NCBI RefSeq assembly: GCF_014639655.1
Contig: NZ_BMGB01000001.1
Location: 2,329,082-2,393,081 of the forward strand
DNA from: Conyzicola nivalis
GTDB taxonomy: Bacteria; Actinomycetota; Actinomycetes; Actinomycetales; Microbacteriaceae
Reading direction: 5' to 3'
DNA length: 64,000 nt
The notes below the pieces were generated by a model. The model saw nothing but the letters and a program-made list of their open reading frames with translations, made no database searches and was not told the DNA's origin. A program made the position numbers and the translations under genes. This document shows positions 8,712-15,614 of the stretch, in pieces. Positions within the stretch are counted from its first letter, which is position 1; every line of letters begins with the position of its first letter.

Positions 8712-9025
8712 TAGCTCACTACTTTCAGTCCGATGACGCACCCGATGAGCACGACCAGCAGGGCCGCACGCCCCAGTGACAGAACTTCCTTCTTGCGCAC
8801 GACCGCGACGATCACGGTCAGCACGGCGCCGATCCCGACCCAGACGGCGTAGGCGGTACCCACGAAGATATCGGTCATCGCGTAGGCCAGCCCCGCCATG
8901 CTGAGCACGAGCGAGACCGCGAAGAGCGCCGTCGGTTTCGGGCGTTTGAGATTGTCGGATGCACCGAGCGCGGTAGCCCAAACGGATTCGAGCACCCCCG
9001 ATGCGATCAGTACGACCCACGTCAT
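8711..9025 (-). CDS. Small multidrug resistance (SMR) family protein, first subunit of a pair
   Basis: This 104-residue four-helix protein starts MTWVVLIASGVLESVWATAL, with the proton/substrate-binding glutamate at residue 13, and contains GTAYAVWVGIGAVLTVIVAV. The length is standard for the family. It is the first gene of a two-gene SMR operon. The start ATG 9025 is preceded by AAGGAG with adequate spacing. The promoter region is shared with a divergent TetR gene and contains repeated inverted GCACA/TGTGC half-sites, so repression by that TetR is likely. Substrate cannot be told from sequence; guanidinium and quaternary ammonium compounds are the usual candidates. Confidence 0.92.
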   Translation of the reverse strand: MTWVVLIASGVLESVWATALGASDNLKRPKPTALFAVSLVLSMAGLAYAMTDIFVGTAYAVWVGIGAVLTVIVAVVRKKEVLSLGRAALLVVLIGCVIGLKVVS

Positions 9026-9050
9026 TTCGAACTCCTTAAACCTTCTCGCG

Positions 9051-9107
9051 TATTCGCACACCTGTGCCATAACCGAATCTAGCACATTCCGTACGACTGT
9101 GCGAATA
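9051..9107. promoter_or_regulatory. Candidate TetR operator region between SMR pair and tetR
   Basis: TATTCGCACA at 9051-9060 recurs as its exact inverse TGTGCGAATA at 9098-9107. Inside, GCACA-CC-TGTGC (9056-9067) is a compact palindrome, and GCACA (9082-9086) pairs with TGTGC (9098-9102). The half-site GCACA therefore appears at several places covering both divergent promoters. This arrangement suits repression of the SMR genes and of tetR itself. Confidence 0.65.
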
Positions 9108-9113
9108 TGGGGT

Positions 9114-9704
9114 ATGCCGAAGATCGTGGACACCGCCGAACGCAACCGGATCGTCTCCGAGGCGGCCTGGCGGGTGATGGTGCGCGACGGGCTCACCGCG
9201 CTGTCCGTGCGCAACGTCGCCGCCGAGGCCAACCTGCCCCCGTCGTCGCTGCGGTACACGTTCCCCACCCAGGCGAGCGTGCGCGACAGCGCCGTCGCGC
9301 TGCTCGTGGAGCGCATGGCCGAGCGGGTGGCGCGGCACGGCGAGAGCGGCGCAGACGACACGGCCGAAGCAGACGCCAGCACCGCCCGAGCCATCCTGCT
9401 CGAGCTCCTCCCCCTCGACGACGAGCGCCGCGTCGAGATGGAGGTCTCGCTCGCCCTCGGCGCGATGGCGGCCACCGACCGCGCCCTCTGGCAGGCGCAC
9501 CAGAGAACGCACCTCGCCGTGCGCGAGGCGTGCGTGCGTGCGCTCGCACTGCTCGGCGCCGATCCGCGCGACGTCGACGGCACCCACGCCCTCATCGACG
9601 GCCTCGCGCTGCACCTCGTGCGGCAGGCACCGACGACGGGCGACGCCTGGGCACTGCGCGCGCTCGACGCCCACCTGCACCGGCTGCGCACCCCGGCCGG
9701 CTAG
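9114..9704 (+). CDS. TetR family transcriptional regulator
   Basis: The 196-residue protein has an N-terminal TetR helix-turn-helix (NRIVSEAAWRVMVRDG, then LSVRNVAAEANLPPSSLRYTF, about residues 10-48) and a divergent C-terminal ligand domain. TetR repressors release DNA on binding a small molecule, often a substrate of the pump they control. Its divergent position to the SMR pair, with inverted repeats in the 88-bp gap, makes those genes the likely target. The start ATG 9114 is where homology to the DNA-binding domain begins; no strong Shine-Dalgarno is seen. Downstream is the low-GC island. Confidence 0.88.
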   Translation: MPKIVDTAERNRIVSEAAWRVMVRDGLTALSVRNVAAEANLPPSSLRYTFPTQASVRDSAVALLVERMAERVARHGESGADDTAEADASTARAILLELLPLDDERRVEMEVSLALGAMAATDRALWQAHQRTHLAVREACVRALALLGADPRDVDGTHALIDGLALHLVRQAPTTGDAWALRALDAHLHRLRTPAG

Positions 9705-9844
9705 CGGAACACCCGCCGGCCAAGGCGACGGCGGCGGCGACGAGCGGCATTGGCGCTACACGGCACTTTTTGGCCTATCGGATAATGGCTCTTCCCGATT
9801 ACCCGCAAAGGCCGATATGGGCGAGATCTCGCGCGACCCCACCC

Positions 9845-9867
9845 GTCCAGCGTTTTACTTGCTGGAC
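9845..9867. repeat. Inverted repeat GTCCAGC/GCTGGAC with a further direct copy
   Basis: GTCCAGC (9845-9851) and GCTGGAC (9861-9867) form a 7-bp stem with a 9-base loop. GCTGGACA occurs again at 9917-9924. The three half-sites lie in the left part of the low-GC island, upstream of the small gene, and could be protein-binding sites. Confidence 0.55.
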
Positions 9868-9927
9868 ACATTGCGATGGGCGTGTCTATTTGCTTAGTAC
9901 ATGCTCACGCGCACAAGCTGGACATGC

Positions 9928-9954
9928 AAAAACCCCCGCACTTCAGGGCGGGGG
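9928..9954 (-). terminator. Intrinsic terminator for leftward transcription
   Basis: Read on the minus strand, CCCCCGC (9954-9948), an 8-base loop and GCGGGGG (9939-9933) form a 7-bp GC stem followed directly by TTTTT (9932-9928). This is a classic rho-independent terminator for transcripts coming from the right, for example read-through from the POT transporter gene. On the plus strand there is no T-run, so it would appear only as a leader hairpin before the small gene. Confidence 0.7.
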
Positions 9955-9985
9955 CCGTGCATTCAACTAAAGAGAGGAGAAACAA

Positions 9986-10105
9986 ATGGCGAAGCGTGTT
10001 AAACGCAAACCGTTTGAGACTGCTATCAGTCTCGTTACCAAGATGCTTGCAACATCTGGTTTCGGTGGATTGATGGTTGTTCTTGGTATCTACTTTTCCC
10101 GGTAG
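9986..10105 (+). CDS. Small membrane peptide, 39 residues, function unknown
   Basis: The gene has a textbook ribosome binding site, GAGAGGAGAAACAA before ATG. It encodes a basic N-terminus (AKRVKRKP) followed by one hydrophobic segment (about residues 12-37) containing SGFGGLMVVLGIY. The layout of a cationic head plus one transmembrane helix with small residues resembles phage holin-like or type I toxin peptides, but also many small structural membrane proteins; I recognise no family. Codons such as GTT, AAA, TTT and CTT are common here and rare in neighbouring genes, and GC is 46%. The gene is therefore foreign in origin. A weak promoter may be TTGCGA (9871) with TAGTAC (9895). Confidence 0.65.
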   Translation: MAKRVKRKPFETAISLVTKMLATSGFGGLMVVLGIYFSR

Positions 10106-10119
10106 CTATGCCAACTAGG

Positions 10120-10185
10120 TTGACACATCTCAATAGTGACACATTTGTACCACAGCTAGTGACGAACTATTGGTGTGTCACTAGC
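10120..10185. repeat. TGACACA repeats and a 9-bp inverted repeat downstream of the small gene
   Basis: TGACACAT occurs at 10121-10128 and 10137-10144, 16 bp apart, and TGTGTCA (the inverse) at 10174-10180. GCTAGTGAC (10155-10163) and GTCACTAGC (10177-10185) form a perfect 9-bp stem with a 13-base loop. Spaced repeats beside a dyad recall iteron or recombinase-binding regions, but no replication or recombination gene is present. Confidence 0.6.
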
Positions 10186-10189
10186 GGTG

Positions 10190-10232
10190 AATACGGAGTT
10201 AGTTCCAGTGATACTGGAACTAACTCCGTATT
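10190..10232. repeat. Perfect 20-bp inverted repeat with a 3-base loop
   Basis: The arms 10190-10209 and 10213-10232 are exact reverse complements, separated only by GAT. The arm begins AATACGGAGTT and ends TTCCAGT. Such a long perfect hairpin without mismatch in a 41% GC stretch is unlikely by chance. No T-run follows on either strand, so it is not a standard terminator. A recombination site, a protein-binding dyad or an RNA-stabilising structure are possible. Confidence 0.9.
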
Positions 10233-10401
10233 ACATTTCGTGAAAATGAACTTATTCGCACGGTGCCTGCATACCCTCCGGAGGCTGTCACCTAATCGCG
10301 CTCCAACATCAAAATCGGGGGTGCTTCCGAGACAGCCCGAAAGGCAGTTGCGGACCTCGAAGACGGGTCGCCGATAGAGTCCGACCTCAGCGCCCGCCGG
10401 G

Positions 10402-11862
10402 CTACCGCACCCCGCGCATCATCCGCAATACCGGTCGCGCGAAGGCGACGAGCACCGCCCCGATCACCACCGCGATCGTGCCGATCACGCCGAAGTAGGG
10501 CACCTCGTTCTGCGGGTCGTATAGGCCCGCGAGCTGCCCCGACGCCGCGGAGCCCAGGGCCACCGACAGGAAGAACAGCGCCACCATCTGGGTGCGGAAC
10601 CGCGCGGGCGCCAGCTTGGTCGACACCGACAGCCCGATCGGCGAGAGCAGCAGCTCGGCGACCGTGAACACCAACAGGATCAGCACCAGCGCGAGCAGCG
10701 GCGTCCCGTTCGCGCCGGTCGCCACGAACGGCAGGAAGAGCAGGAAGCCGAGGCCGACACCGATCGTGCCGAGTCCGAACTTCACCGGCGTGGTGGGCTG
10801 GCGCGTGCCGAGCCGGGTCCACAGTGCCGCGAACACGCCCGACAGCACGATGATGAAGATCGGGTTGATCGACTGCACCCACGACACCGGGAACTCCCAG
10901 CCGAACAGACTGCGGTCGAGCCGTTCGTCGGAGTAGATCGTGATCACCGTGAACTGCTGCTGGTAGATCGACCAGAAGGCCGCGCTCGTGAGGAAGAGCG
11001 GGATGAACGCGAACACCCGGCTGCGTTCGTCCGAGGTGAGCCCGGCCGACGACAGGATCACCACGAAATACGCGACCGCGGCGAGCGCCGTCACCACGAT
11101 CACGATGATCGCGAGGTTCTCCGCGGTGATGAGTCCGGCCAGCACGAGCACCACGACCGCCACCACGACGACGACGGTCGCGACGATCACCAGCGGGTAG
11201 CGTTGCCGCGGCAGCGGGTTGGGGATCTCCCGCGCGACATCCGGCAGCCTCTTGCGGCCGAACGCATACTGCACGAGCCCGGCCGCCATGCCGACCGCCG
11301 CGAGGCCGAACCCGAAATGGAACCCGGCGGTGGTCTGCAGCAGGCCCGTGAGCAGCGGCCCGAAGAACGCGCCGAGGTTGATGCCGAGGTAGTAGAGCGA
11401 GAATCCGGCGTCGCGGCGCGTGTCGTCGGCCGAGTAGAGCGTTCCGACGATCGAGGTCGCCGTCGCCTTGAGCCCGCCGCTGCCGAGCGCGATGCAGATG
11501 AGGCCGACCCCCACGCCCGCGAATCCGGGCAGCACGGCGAGCGCGATGTGCCCGACCATGACCACCGTGGCGCTGATGAACAGCACCCGCTCGCTGCTCA
11601 GCAGGCGGTCGGCGACCCAGGCGCCGAGCACCGTCGCGAGGTAGACCCCGCCGCCGTACGCGCCCACGATGCCCGCCGCCACGGTCTGGTCGACGCCGAG
11701 GCCGCCGTCGGCCACCGAGTAGTACAGGTAGATGAGCAGGATGCCCTGCATGCCGTAGAACGAGAACCGCTCCCACGTCTCGACTCCGAAGAGGGTGGCG
11801 AGGGCCCGCGGTTGCCCGAAGAAGCCGGTGTCGCGCGCGACGCCGCTGTCAGTGTGGCTCAT
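10402..11862 (-). CDS. POT family proton-dependent oligopeptide transporter
   Basis: The 486-residue membrane protein starts MSHTDSGVARDTGFFGQPRA and carries the POT proton-coupling motif ETWERFSFYG (ExxERFxYYG type) in helix 1, and SLYYLGINLGAFFGPLLTG, the second POT signature. These transporters import di- and tripeptides using the proton gradient; about 14 helices are visible. ATG 11862 was chosen over longer in-frame readings because it directly precedes the conserved N-terminus and is preceded by GGGGG. It follows the mocR-type gene on the same strand by 10 bp, so the two may be co-transcribed. Its 3' side faces the low-GC island and its leftward terminator. Confidence 0.93.
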   Translation of the reverse strand: MSHTDSGVARDTGFFGQPRALATLFGVETWERFSFYGMQGILLIYLYYSVADGGLGVDQTVAAGIVGAYGGGVYLATVLGAWVADRLLSSERVLFISATVVMVGHIALAVLPGFAGVGVGLICIALGSGGLKATATSIVGTLYSADDTRRDAGFSLYYLGINLGAFFGPLLTGLLQTTAGFHFGFGLAAVGMAAGLVQYAFGRKRLPDVAREIPNPLPRQRYPLVIVATVVVVVAVVVLVLAGLITAENLAIIVIVVTALAAVAYFVVILSSAGLTSDERSRVFAFIPLFLTSAAFWSIYQQQFTVITIYSDERLDRSLFGWEFPVSWVQSINPIFIIVLSGVFAALWTRLGTRQPTTPVKFGLGTIGVGLGFLLFLPFVATGANGTPLLALVLILLVFTVAELLLSPIGLSVSTKLAPARFRTQMVALFFLSVALGSAASGQLAGLYDPQNEVPYFGVIGTIAVVIGAVLVAFARPVLRMMRGVR

Positions 11863-11872
11863 GCCCCCAGAG

Positions 11873-13297
11873 CTACACCCTCGGTGGCGCCTGCGCAAAC
11901 GCACGCGCCCGGTCGAGCGCGCGGGCCAGCCTCTCGACACCCTCCGGAATAAGATCCGCGGATGTCTCGCCGAACGTCAGCCGCAGGTGCGGTCCGTCCG
12001 GCTCGGCCGGGAACCACGCGCGCCCCGCGGTCACGGCCACGCCATCGGCGAGCGCGAGCCCAGCCAGCGCGACATCGTCGACCTGGTCGGGCAATCGCGC
12101 CCACAGGTGCATGCCCCCGCGCGGGCGCACGGCGACGGCGAGCTCAGGTAGCTTCGCGGCGAGACTCGAGACCAGCGCGTCGCGCCGCACGCCGAGCTCG
12201 GCCGAGACCTTGCGTTTGTGGGTGGCCCAGGCCGGCGAGTTCACGAAGTCGGACGCCGCATCCTGCAGCGGCCCGGCGACGTAGAAGTCTTCCAGCGCCT
12301 TGGCCGAACGCAGCCGCGAATAGGCCGCGCCCTTCGCGACGAGGGCGGCGACGCGCAGCCCCGCCGCTGCCGACTTGGTGAGCGACCGGATGTGCACGAC
12401 GTGCCCGTTCGGGTCGGCGCTCGCCAGCGACGCCGGGGCGGGACGTTCGATCGCCAGGTCGTGCGCGTAGTCGTCTTCGATCACGAACACCGAGTAGTGC
12501 TCGGCGATACGCATGAGTTCGGCGCGACGCTCGGCGGCCATCGTGACGCCCGTCGGGTTCGCGAACAGCGGCTGGGTGAGGATGACCCGGGCGTTGCTGC
12601 GCTCGAGAATCGCGGGCAACAGGTCGGTGCGCATACCGCGGTCGTCCATGGGTACCGGCGCGACATCCAGACCATAACTGCGGGCGATCGAGATCGCGCC
12701 CGTGTAGGTGGGGCTCTCGAGCACTATCGACTCCCCCGGCCTGGTGAGCGACCGGATGGCGATCGACAGCGCGGCCTGGCCGCCCGAGGTGATCATGACG
12801 TTGGACGCGTCGACCCCGCCGATCTCGCGTGCGAACCACTGGCGCAGGCTCTCGCGCCCCTCGGCGGGGACCCGCCCCCAGCTGCCCGGGCGGCGCACCG
12901 CCCGCGTCATCGACGCCGACAGTGCGGCGGACGGCACCAACGCGTCGTCGAGGTAGCCGCCGGCGAGACGGATGACGCCCGCCGCCGGTTTCGCGAACAG
13001 CGACAGCGTGCTCGAGACGTCGAGCGGACTGTGCCCGCCGAGGGCCGCCTGCTGCCACGACGTGTCGGCCAGTTCGGCCGGTTGGGCGGCCCGCGCGACG
13101 AACGTGCCCGACCCCGGCCGGGCGGTCACGAGGCCCTCCGCGCTCAACTCGCGCACGACCGCCTGCACGGTGAGCGGCGAGACGCCGTGCTGCTGTTGCA
13201 GCGACCGCACGCTCGGCAGACGGTCGCCGGGGGTCGCGGATGCGACGAGTCCACGAAGCGCTCGCGATAGTGCTCGGGTGCTGTTATCGTCATCCAT
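11873..13297 (-). CDS. MocR family regulator (GntR DNA-binding domain fused to aminotransferase fold)
   Basis: The 474-residue protein has a GntR winged helix at residues 5-70 (DRLPSVRSLQQQHGVSPLTV, GLVTARPGSGTFVAR), then a fold-type I aminotransferase domain with SGGQAALSIAIRSL, QPLFANPTGVTM, FVIEDDYAHDL and the PLP lysine region SLTKSAAAGLRVA. MocR proteins bind PLP or a PLP adduct and regulate vitamin B6, amino-acid or transport genes, usually the divergent neighbour. Here the start codon (ATG 13297) overlaps the start codon of the divergent EamA exporter, and a symmetric GTTATCGT/ACGATAAC dyad flanks both. The POT gene follows on the same strand. No Shine-Dalgarno is present. Confidence 0.9.
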   Translation of the reverse strand: MDDDNSTRALSRALRGLVASATPGDRLPSVRSLQQQHGVSPLTVQAVVRELSAEGLVTARPGSGTFVARAAQPAELADTSWQQAALGGHSPLDVSSTLSLFAKPAAGVIRLAGGYLDDALVPSAALSASMTRAVRRPGSWGRVPAEGRESLRQWFAREIGGVDASNVMITSGGQAALSIAIRSLTRPGESIVLESPTYTGAISIARSYGLDVAPVPMDDRGMRTDLLPAILERSNARVILTQPLFANPTGVTMAAERRAELMRIAEHYSVFVIEDDYAHDLAIERPAPASLASADPNGHVVHIRSLTKSAAAGLRVAALVAKGAAYSRLRSAKALEDFYVAGPLQDAASDFVNSPAWATHKRKVSAELGVRRDALVSSLAAKLPELAVAVRPRGGMHLWARLPDQVDDVALAGLALADGVAVTAGRAWFPAEPDGPHLRLTFGETSADLIPEGVERLARALDRARAFAQAPPRV

Positions 13298-13313
13298 GAA
13301 AGCTCACGATAAC
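13283..13313. promoter_or_regulatory. Symmetric divergent promoter/operator with overlapping start codons
   Basis: GTTATCGT (13283-13290) and its inverse ACGATAAC (13306-13313) are separated by 15 bases that hold both start codons, which overlap within CCATG. Each arm includes TATCGT, a TAnnnT-type -10 box. It lies 5 bases before the rightward ATG and 8 bases before the leftward ATG. Both mRNAs would therefore be leaderless, and one bound regulator dimer, probably the MocR protein, could block both. Confidence 0.7.
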
Positions 13314-14282
13314 GTTATTGCCCCTCCGGCGGTAACGCCGCCGGCCGTTTCGCGCATCTGGATACCGGGCGCCGGACTCGGATTTCTCGGCGTGCTGGAC
13401 TTCAGCTTCTCGCTGCCGGCCAACAAGCTCGCGGTCGACGGGATCGACCCCTTCTCGATCACGATACTGCGCGCGGCCGCGGCCGGGCTGCTGGCCGTCG
13501 GCTATCTCCTCGCCGTGCGCGCCCGCGTGCCCCGCCGGGCCGACCTGCGCGACCTCGCGCTGTCGTCGCTCGGCGTCGTCATCGGCTTTCCGCTGTTCTC
13601 GTCGCTGGCGCTCGTCACGAGCGGATCGGGTCACAGCGCCGTGACCCTCGGTCTGCTGCCCGCACTCACCGCGGTGTTCGCCGCGCTCGTCGGCGGCGAG
13701 CGCCTGCCGCGCGGGTTCTGGCTCGCGAGCGGCGCGGGCGTGGTGGTGCTCGTCGGCTACCTGCTCGTGCACCAGTGGGCGGAGACCGGTGCTGTCGCCG
13801 TGAGCGTCGGCGACTTCTGGATGCTCGCGGCGGCCGTCAGCGCCGGTTTCGGCTACGCGATGGGCGGGCGGCAGGCGAAGGTGATGGGCGGCGCTCGCAC
13901 CGTGTCGTGGTCGATCGTGCTGGTGCTGCCCGTTTCGGCGCCCCTCGCGATCGTGGTGCTCGCGACGCAGCAGTTCGACTGGACGCCCGGCGTCATCGCC
14001 GGCATGGTCTACGTCACGCTGATCTCGCAGTTCCTGGGCTTCTTCGCCTGGTACGGCGGACTGGCAAGGGGCGGCATCGCCCGCGTCGGCCAGCTGCAGC
14101 AGATCCAGCCGTTGCTCACGCTCGTCTGGGCTTCGCTACTGCTGGGCGAGGCCTTCGACCCGTGGACGATCGTCGTCGGCATCGCGATCGCGGTGTTCGT
14201 CTGGCTCGCCCAGCGGGCGCGGTTCACGGCGCCGACCCCCGCGCCCGACGCCCCACCGAAAGAGCCGGTTCCGGCGCCGTGA
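13296..14282 (+). CDS. EamA/DMT superfamily transporter
   Basis: The 328-residue protein has ten hydrophobic segments in two EamA repeats (about residues 20-145 and 165-305), with LPANKLAVDGIDPFSITILRAAAAGL and SGHSAVTLGLLPALTAVFAALVGGE typical of the family. Such drug/metabolite transporters export amino acids or metabolites. The divergent MocR regulator sharing its start region suggests the cargo is related to a PLP-linked ligand, perhaps an amino acid. ATG 13296 lacks any ribosome binding site and has TATCGT five bases upstream, so it is probably leaderless. The last codons form the left arm of a 16-bp stem. Confidence 0.88.
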   Translation: MKAHDNVIAPPAVTPPAVSRIWIPGAGLGFLGVLDFSFSLPANKLAVDGIDPFSITILRAAAAGLLAVGYLLAVRARVPRRADLRDLALSSLGVVIGFPLFSSLALVTSGSGHSAVTLGLLPALTAVFAALVGGERLPRGFWLASGAGVVVLVGYLLVHQWAETGAVAVSVGDFWMLAAAVSAGFGYAMGGRQAKVMGGARTVSWSIVLVLPVSAPLAIVVLATQQFDWTPGVIAGMVYVTLISQFLGFFAWYGGLARGGIARVGQLQQIQPLLTLVWASLLLGEAFDPWTIVVGIAIAVFVWLAQRARFTAPTPAPDAPPKEPVPAP

Positions 14283-14319
14283 GCCCACCGCGGCGGGGTC
14301 ATTGCGCCGGAACCGGCTC
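14262..14319. terminator. 16-bp perfect hairpin ending the EamA gene
   Basis: GAGCCGGTTCCGGCGC (14262-14277) and its exact inverse (14304-14319) enclose 26 bases containing the stop codon. It lies between the converging eamA and rocD genes and could stop transcription from both sides, though there is no T-run. The right arm sequence recurs exactly at 63515-63530. Confidence 0.65.
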
Positions 14320-14331
14320 ATCTGGCTGAAG

Positions 14332-15537
14332 TCAGGCGCCGAGTTCCACCAGCACCGCGTCGAGCTGCGCGACAGCAAAGTCGAGGTCGGCTTCGGATGC
14401 CACGATCGGAGGCGCGAAGCGGATCGTCGAGCCGTGCGTGTCTTTCACGAGCACGCCCCGCTGCATCAACGCCTCGCAGACCTCCCGGCCGGTGGCCAGT
14501 GCCGGATCGATGTCGACTCCGGCCCAGAGTCCGGCGCCGCGCACCTCGACGACTCCCCGGCCGATGAGCGACCGCAGGCCGGCCTGCAGGCGCTCCCCGA
14601 GCATCCGGGCACGCTCCTGCATCTCTCCCGTCGCGAGCAGCTCGACGACCGCGAGGCCGACGGCCGCGGCGAGCGGGTTTCCGCCGAAGGTGGAGCCGTG
14701 TTCGCCCGGGCGCAGCACGCCGAGGACGTCCTTGTCGCCGACGACCGCCGACACCGGCAGGATCCCGCCGCCGAGCGCCTTGCCGAGCAGGTAGAGGTCG
14801 GGCACGACACCCACGTTGTCGCACTGGAACGTGGCACCGGTGCGGCCGAGGCCCGACTGGATCTCGTCGGCGATGAACAGCACGTTGCGTCGGGTCGTTA
14901 TCTCGCGCACGGCGGGCAGGTATGACTCCGGCGGCACGACGATGCCGGCCTCGCCCTGGATCGGCTCGATCAGCACGGCGACGGTGTTCTCGTCGATCGC
15001 GGCTTCAAGTGCCGCGGCGTCGCCGTAGGGCACGCTCACGAAACCGGGCGTGAACGGACCGAAGTCAGCTCGCGCCTGCTCGTCATTGCTGAAGCTGATG
15101 ATCGTGGTGGTGCGCCCGTGGAAGTTACCGTCGGCGACGATGATCTTCGCCTCGTTCGGCTTGACGCCCTTCACCCGGTAGCCCCAGGCGCGGGCGATCT
15201 TGATGCCCGACTCCACGGCCTCGGCGCCCGTGTTCATCGGAAGCACCATGTCCTTGCCCGCGAGGTCCGCGAGCGCCGCCACGAACGGGCCGAGCTGGTC
15301 GTTGTGGAACGCGCGACTGGTGAGCGTGATGCGGTCGAGCTGGTCTTTGGCCGCCTTGACGAGGGCCGGATGCCCGTGGCCGAAGTTCACCGCCGAGTAC
15401 GCCGCCAGGCAGTCGAGGTAGCGGCGGCCGGTCACGTCGGTGACCCACGCGCCGTCGCCGCGCGTGACGACGACCTCGAGCGGGTGGTAGTTGTGCGCGG
15501 CGTGCTGGTCTTCCTGGGTCAGAAACCCACTGCTCAC
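14332..15537 (-). CDS. rocD: Ornithine aminotransferase
   Basis: The 401-residue class III aminotransferase transfers the delta-amino group of ornithine to 2-oxoglutarate, giving glutamate semialdehyde. Motifs include NTGAEAVESGIKIARAWGY (102-120), the PLP-contacting ADEIQSGLGRTG (Asp224) and the lysine in LLGKALGGGILPVSAV (Lys253). GTG 15537 is the preferred start because AAGGAGG lies eight bases upstream and the length equals typical RocD; an upstream in-frame ATG at 15603 would add 22 unconserved residues. The dimethylargininase gene lies immediately upstream on the same strand. With PutA elsewhere in the window, the product can be oxidised to glutamate. Confidence 0.93.
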   Translation of the reverse strand: MSSGFLTQEDQHAAHNYHPLEVVVTRGDGAWVTDVTGRRYLDCLAAYSAVNFGHGHPALVKAAKDQLDRITLTSRAFHNDQLGPFVAALADLAGKDMVLPMNTGAEAVESGIKIARAWGYRVKGVKPNEAKIIVADGNFHGRTTTIISFSNDEQARADFGPFTPGFVSVPYGDAAALEAAIDENTVAVLIEPIQGEAGIVVPPESYLPAVREITTRRNVLFIADEIQSGLGRTGATFQCDNVGVVPDLYLLGKALGGGILPVSAVVGDKDVLGVLRPGEHGSTFGGNPLAAAVGLAVVELLATGEMQERARMLGERLQAGLRSLIGRGVVEVRGAGLWAGVDIDPALATGREVCEALMQRGVLVKDTHGSTIRFAPPIVASEADLDFAVAQLDAVLVELGA

Positions 15538-15614
15538 GTTAGTAACCTCCTTCGCAGGCTCAGTCGGCGCTGGGGTCGCGAAATCGCTGGCGCGACTTCT
15601 CATAGCTCCACCGC

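Larger units (their letters stand above)
9760..10330. mobile_element. Low-GC island, probable remnant of an acquired element
   Basis: From about 9760 to 10330 the base composition falls sharply. By hand count the small gene at 9986-10105 is 46% GC and the next 155 bases are 41% GC, against about 70% around it. The stretch holds one 39-codon gene with a strong phage-like ribosome binding site, a leftward terminator hairpin, a 9-bp and a 20-bp perfect inverted repeat, and three copies of TGACACA. I see no integrase, transposase or flanking direct repeat, and the borders are approximate. A phage, plasmid or satellite remnant is the most natural reading. Confidence 0.6.

Noticed and set aside
10108-10377. 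An 89-codon frame in the low-GC island
   Set aside because: It is translated through the 9-bp and 20-bp hairpins, has no ribosome binding site and no coding-like composition.
9700-10400. Retron, tRNA or integration attachment site in the low-GC island
   Set aside because: No reverse transcriptase, no cloverleaf and no flanking direct repeat could be found by eye.
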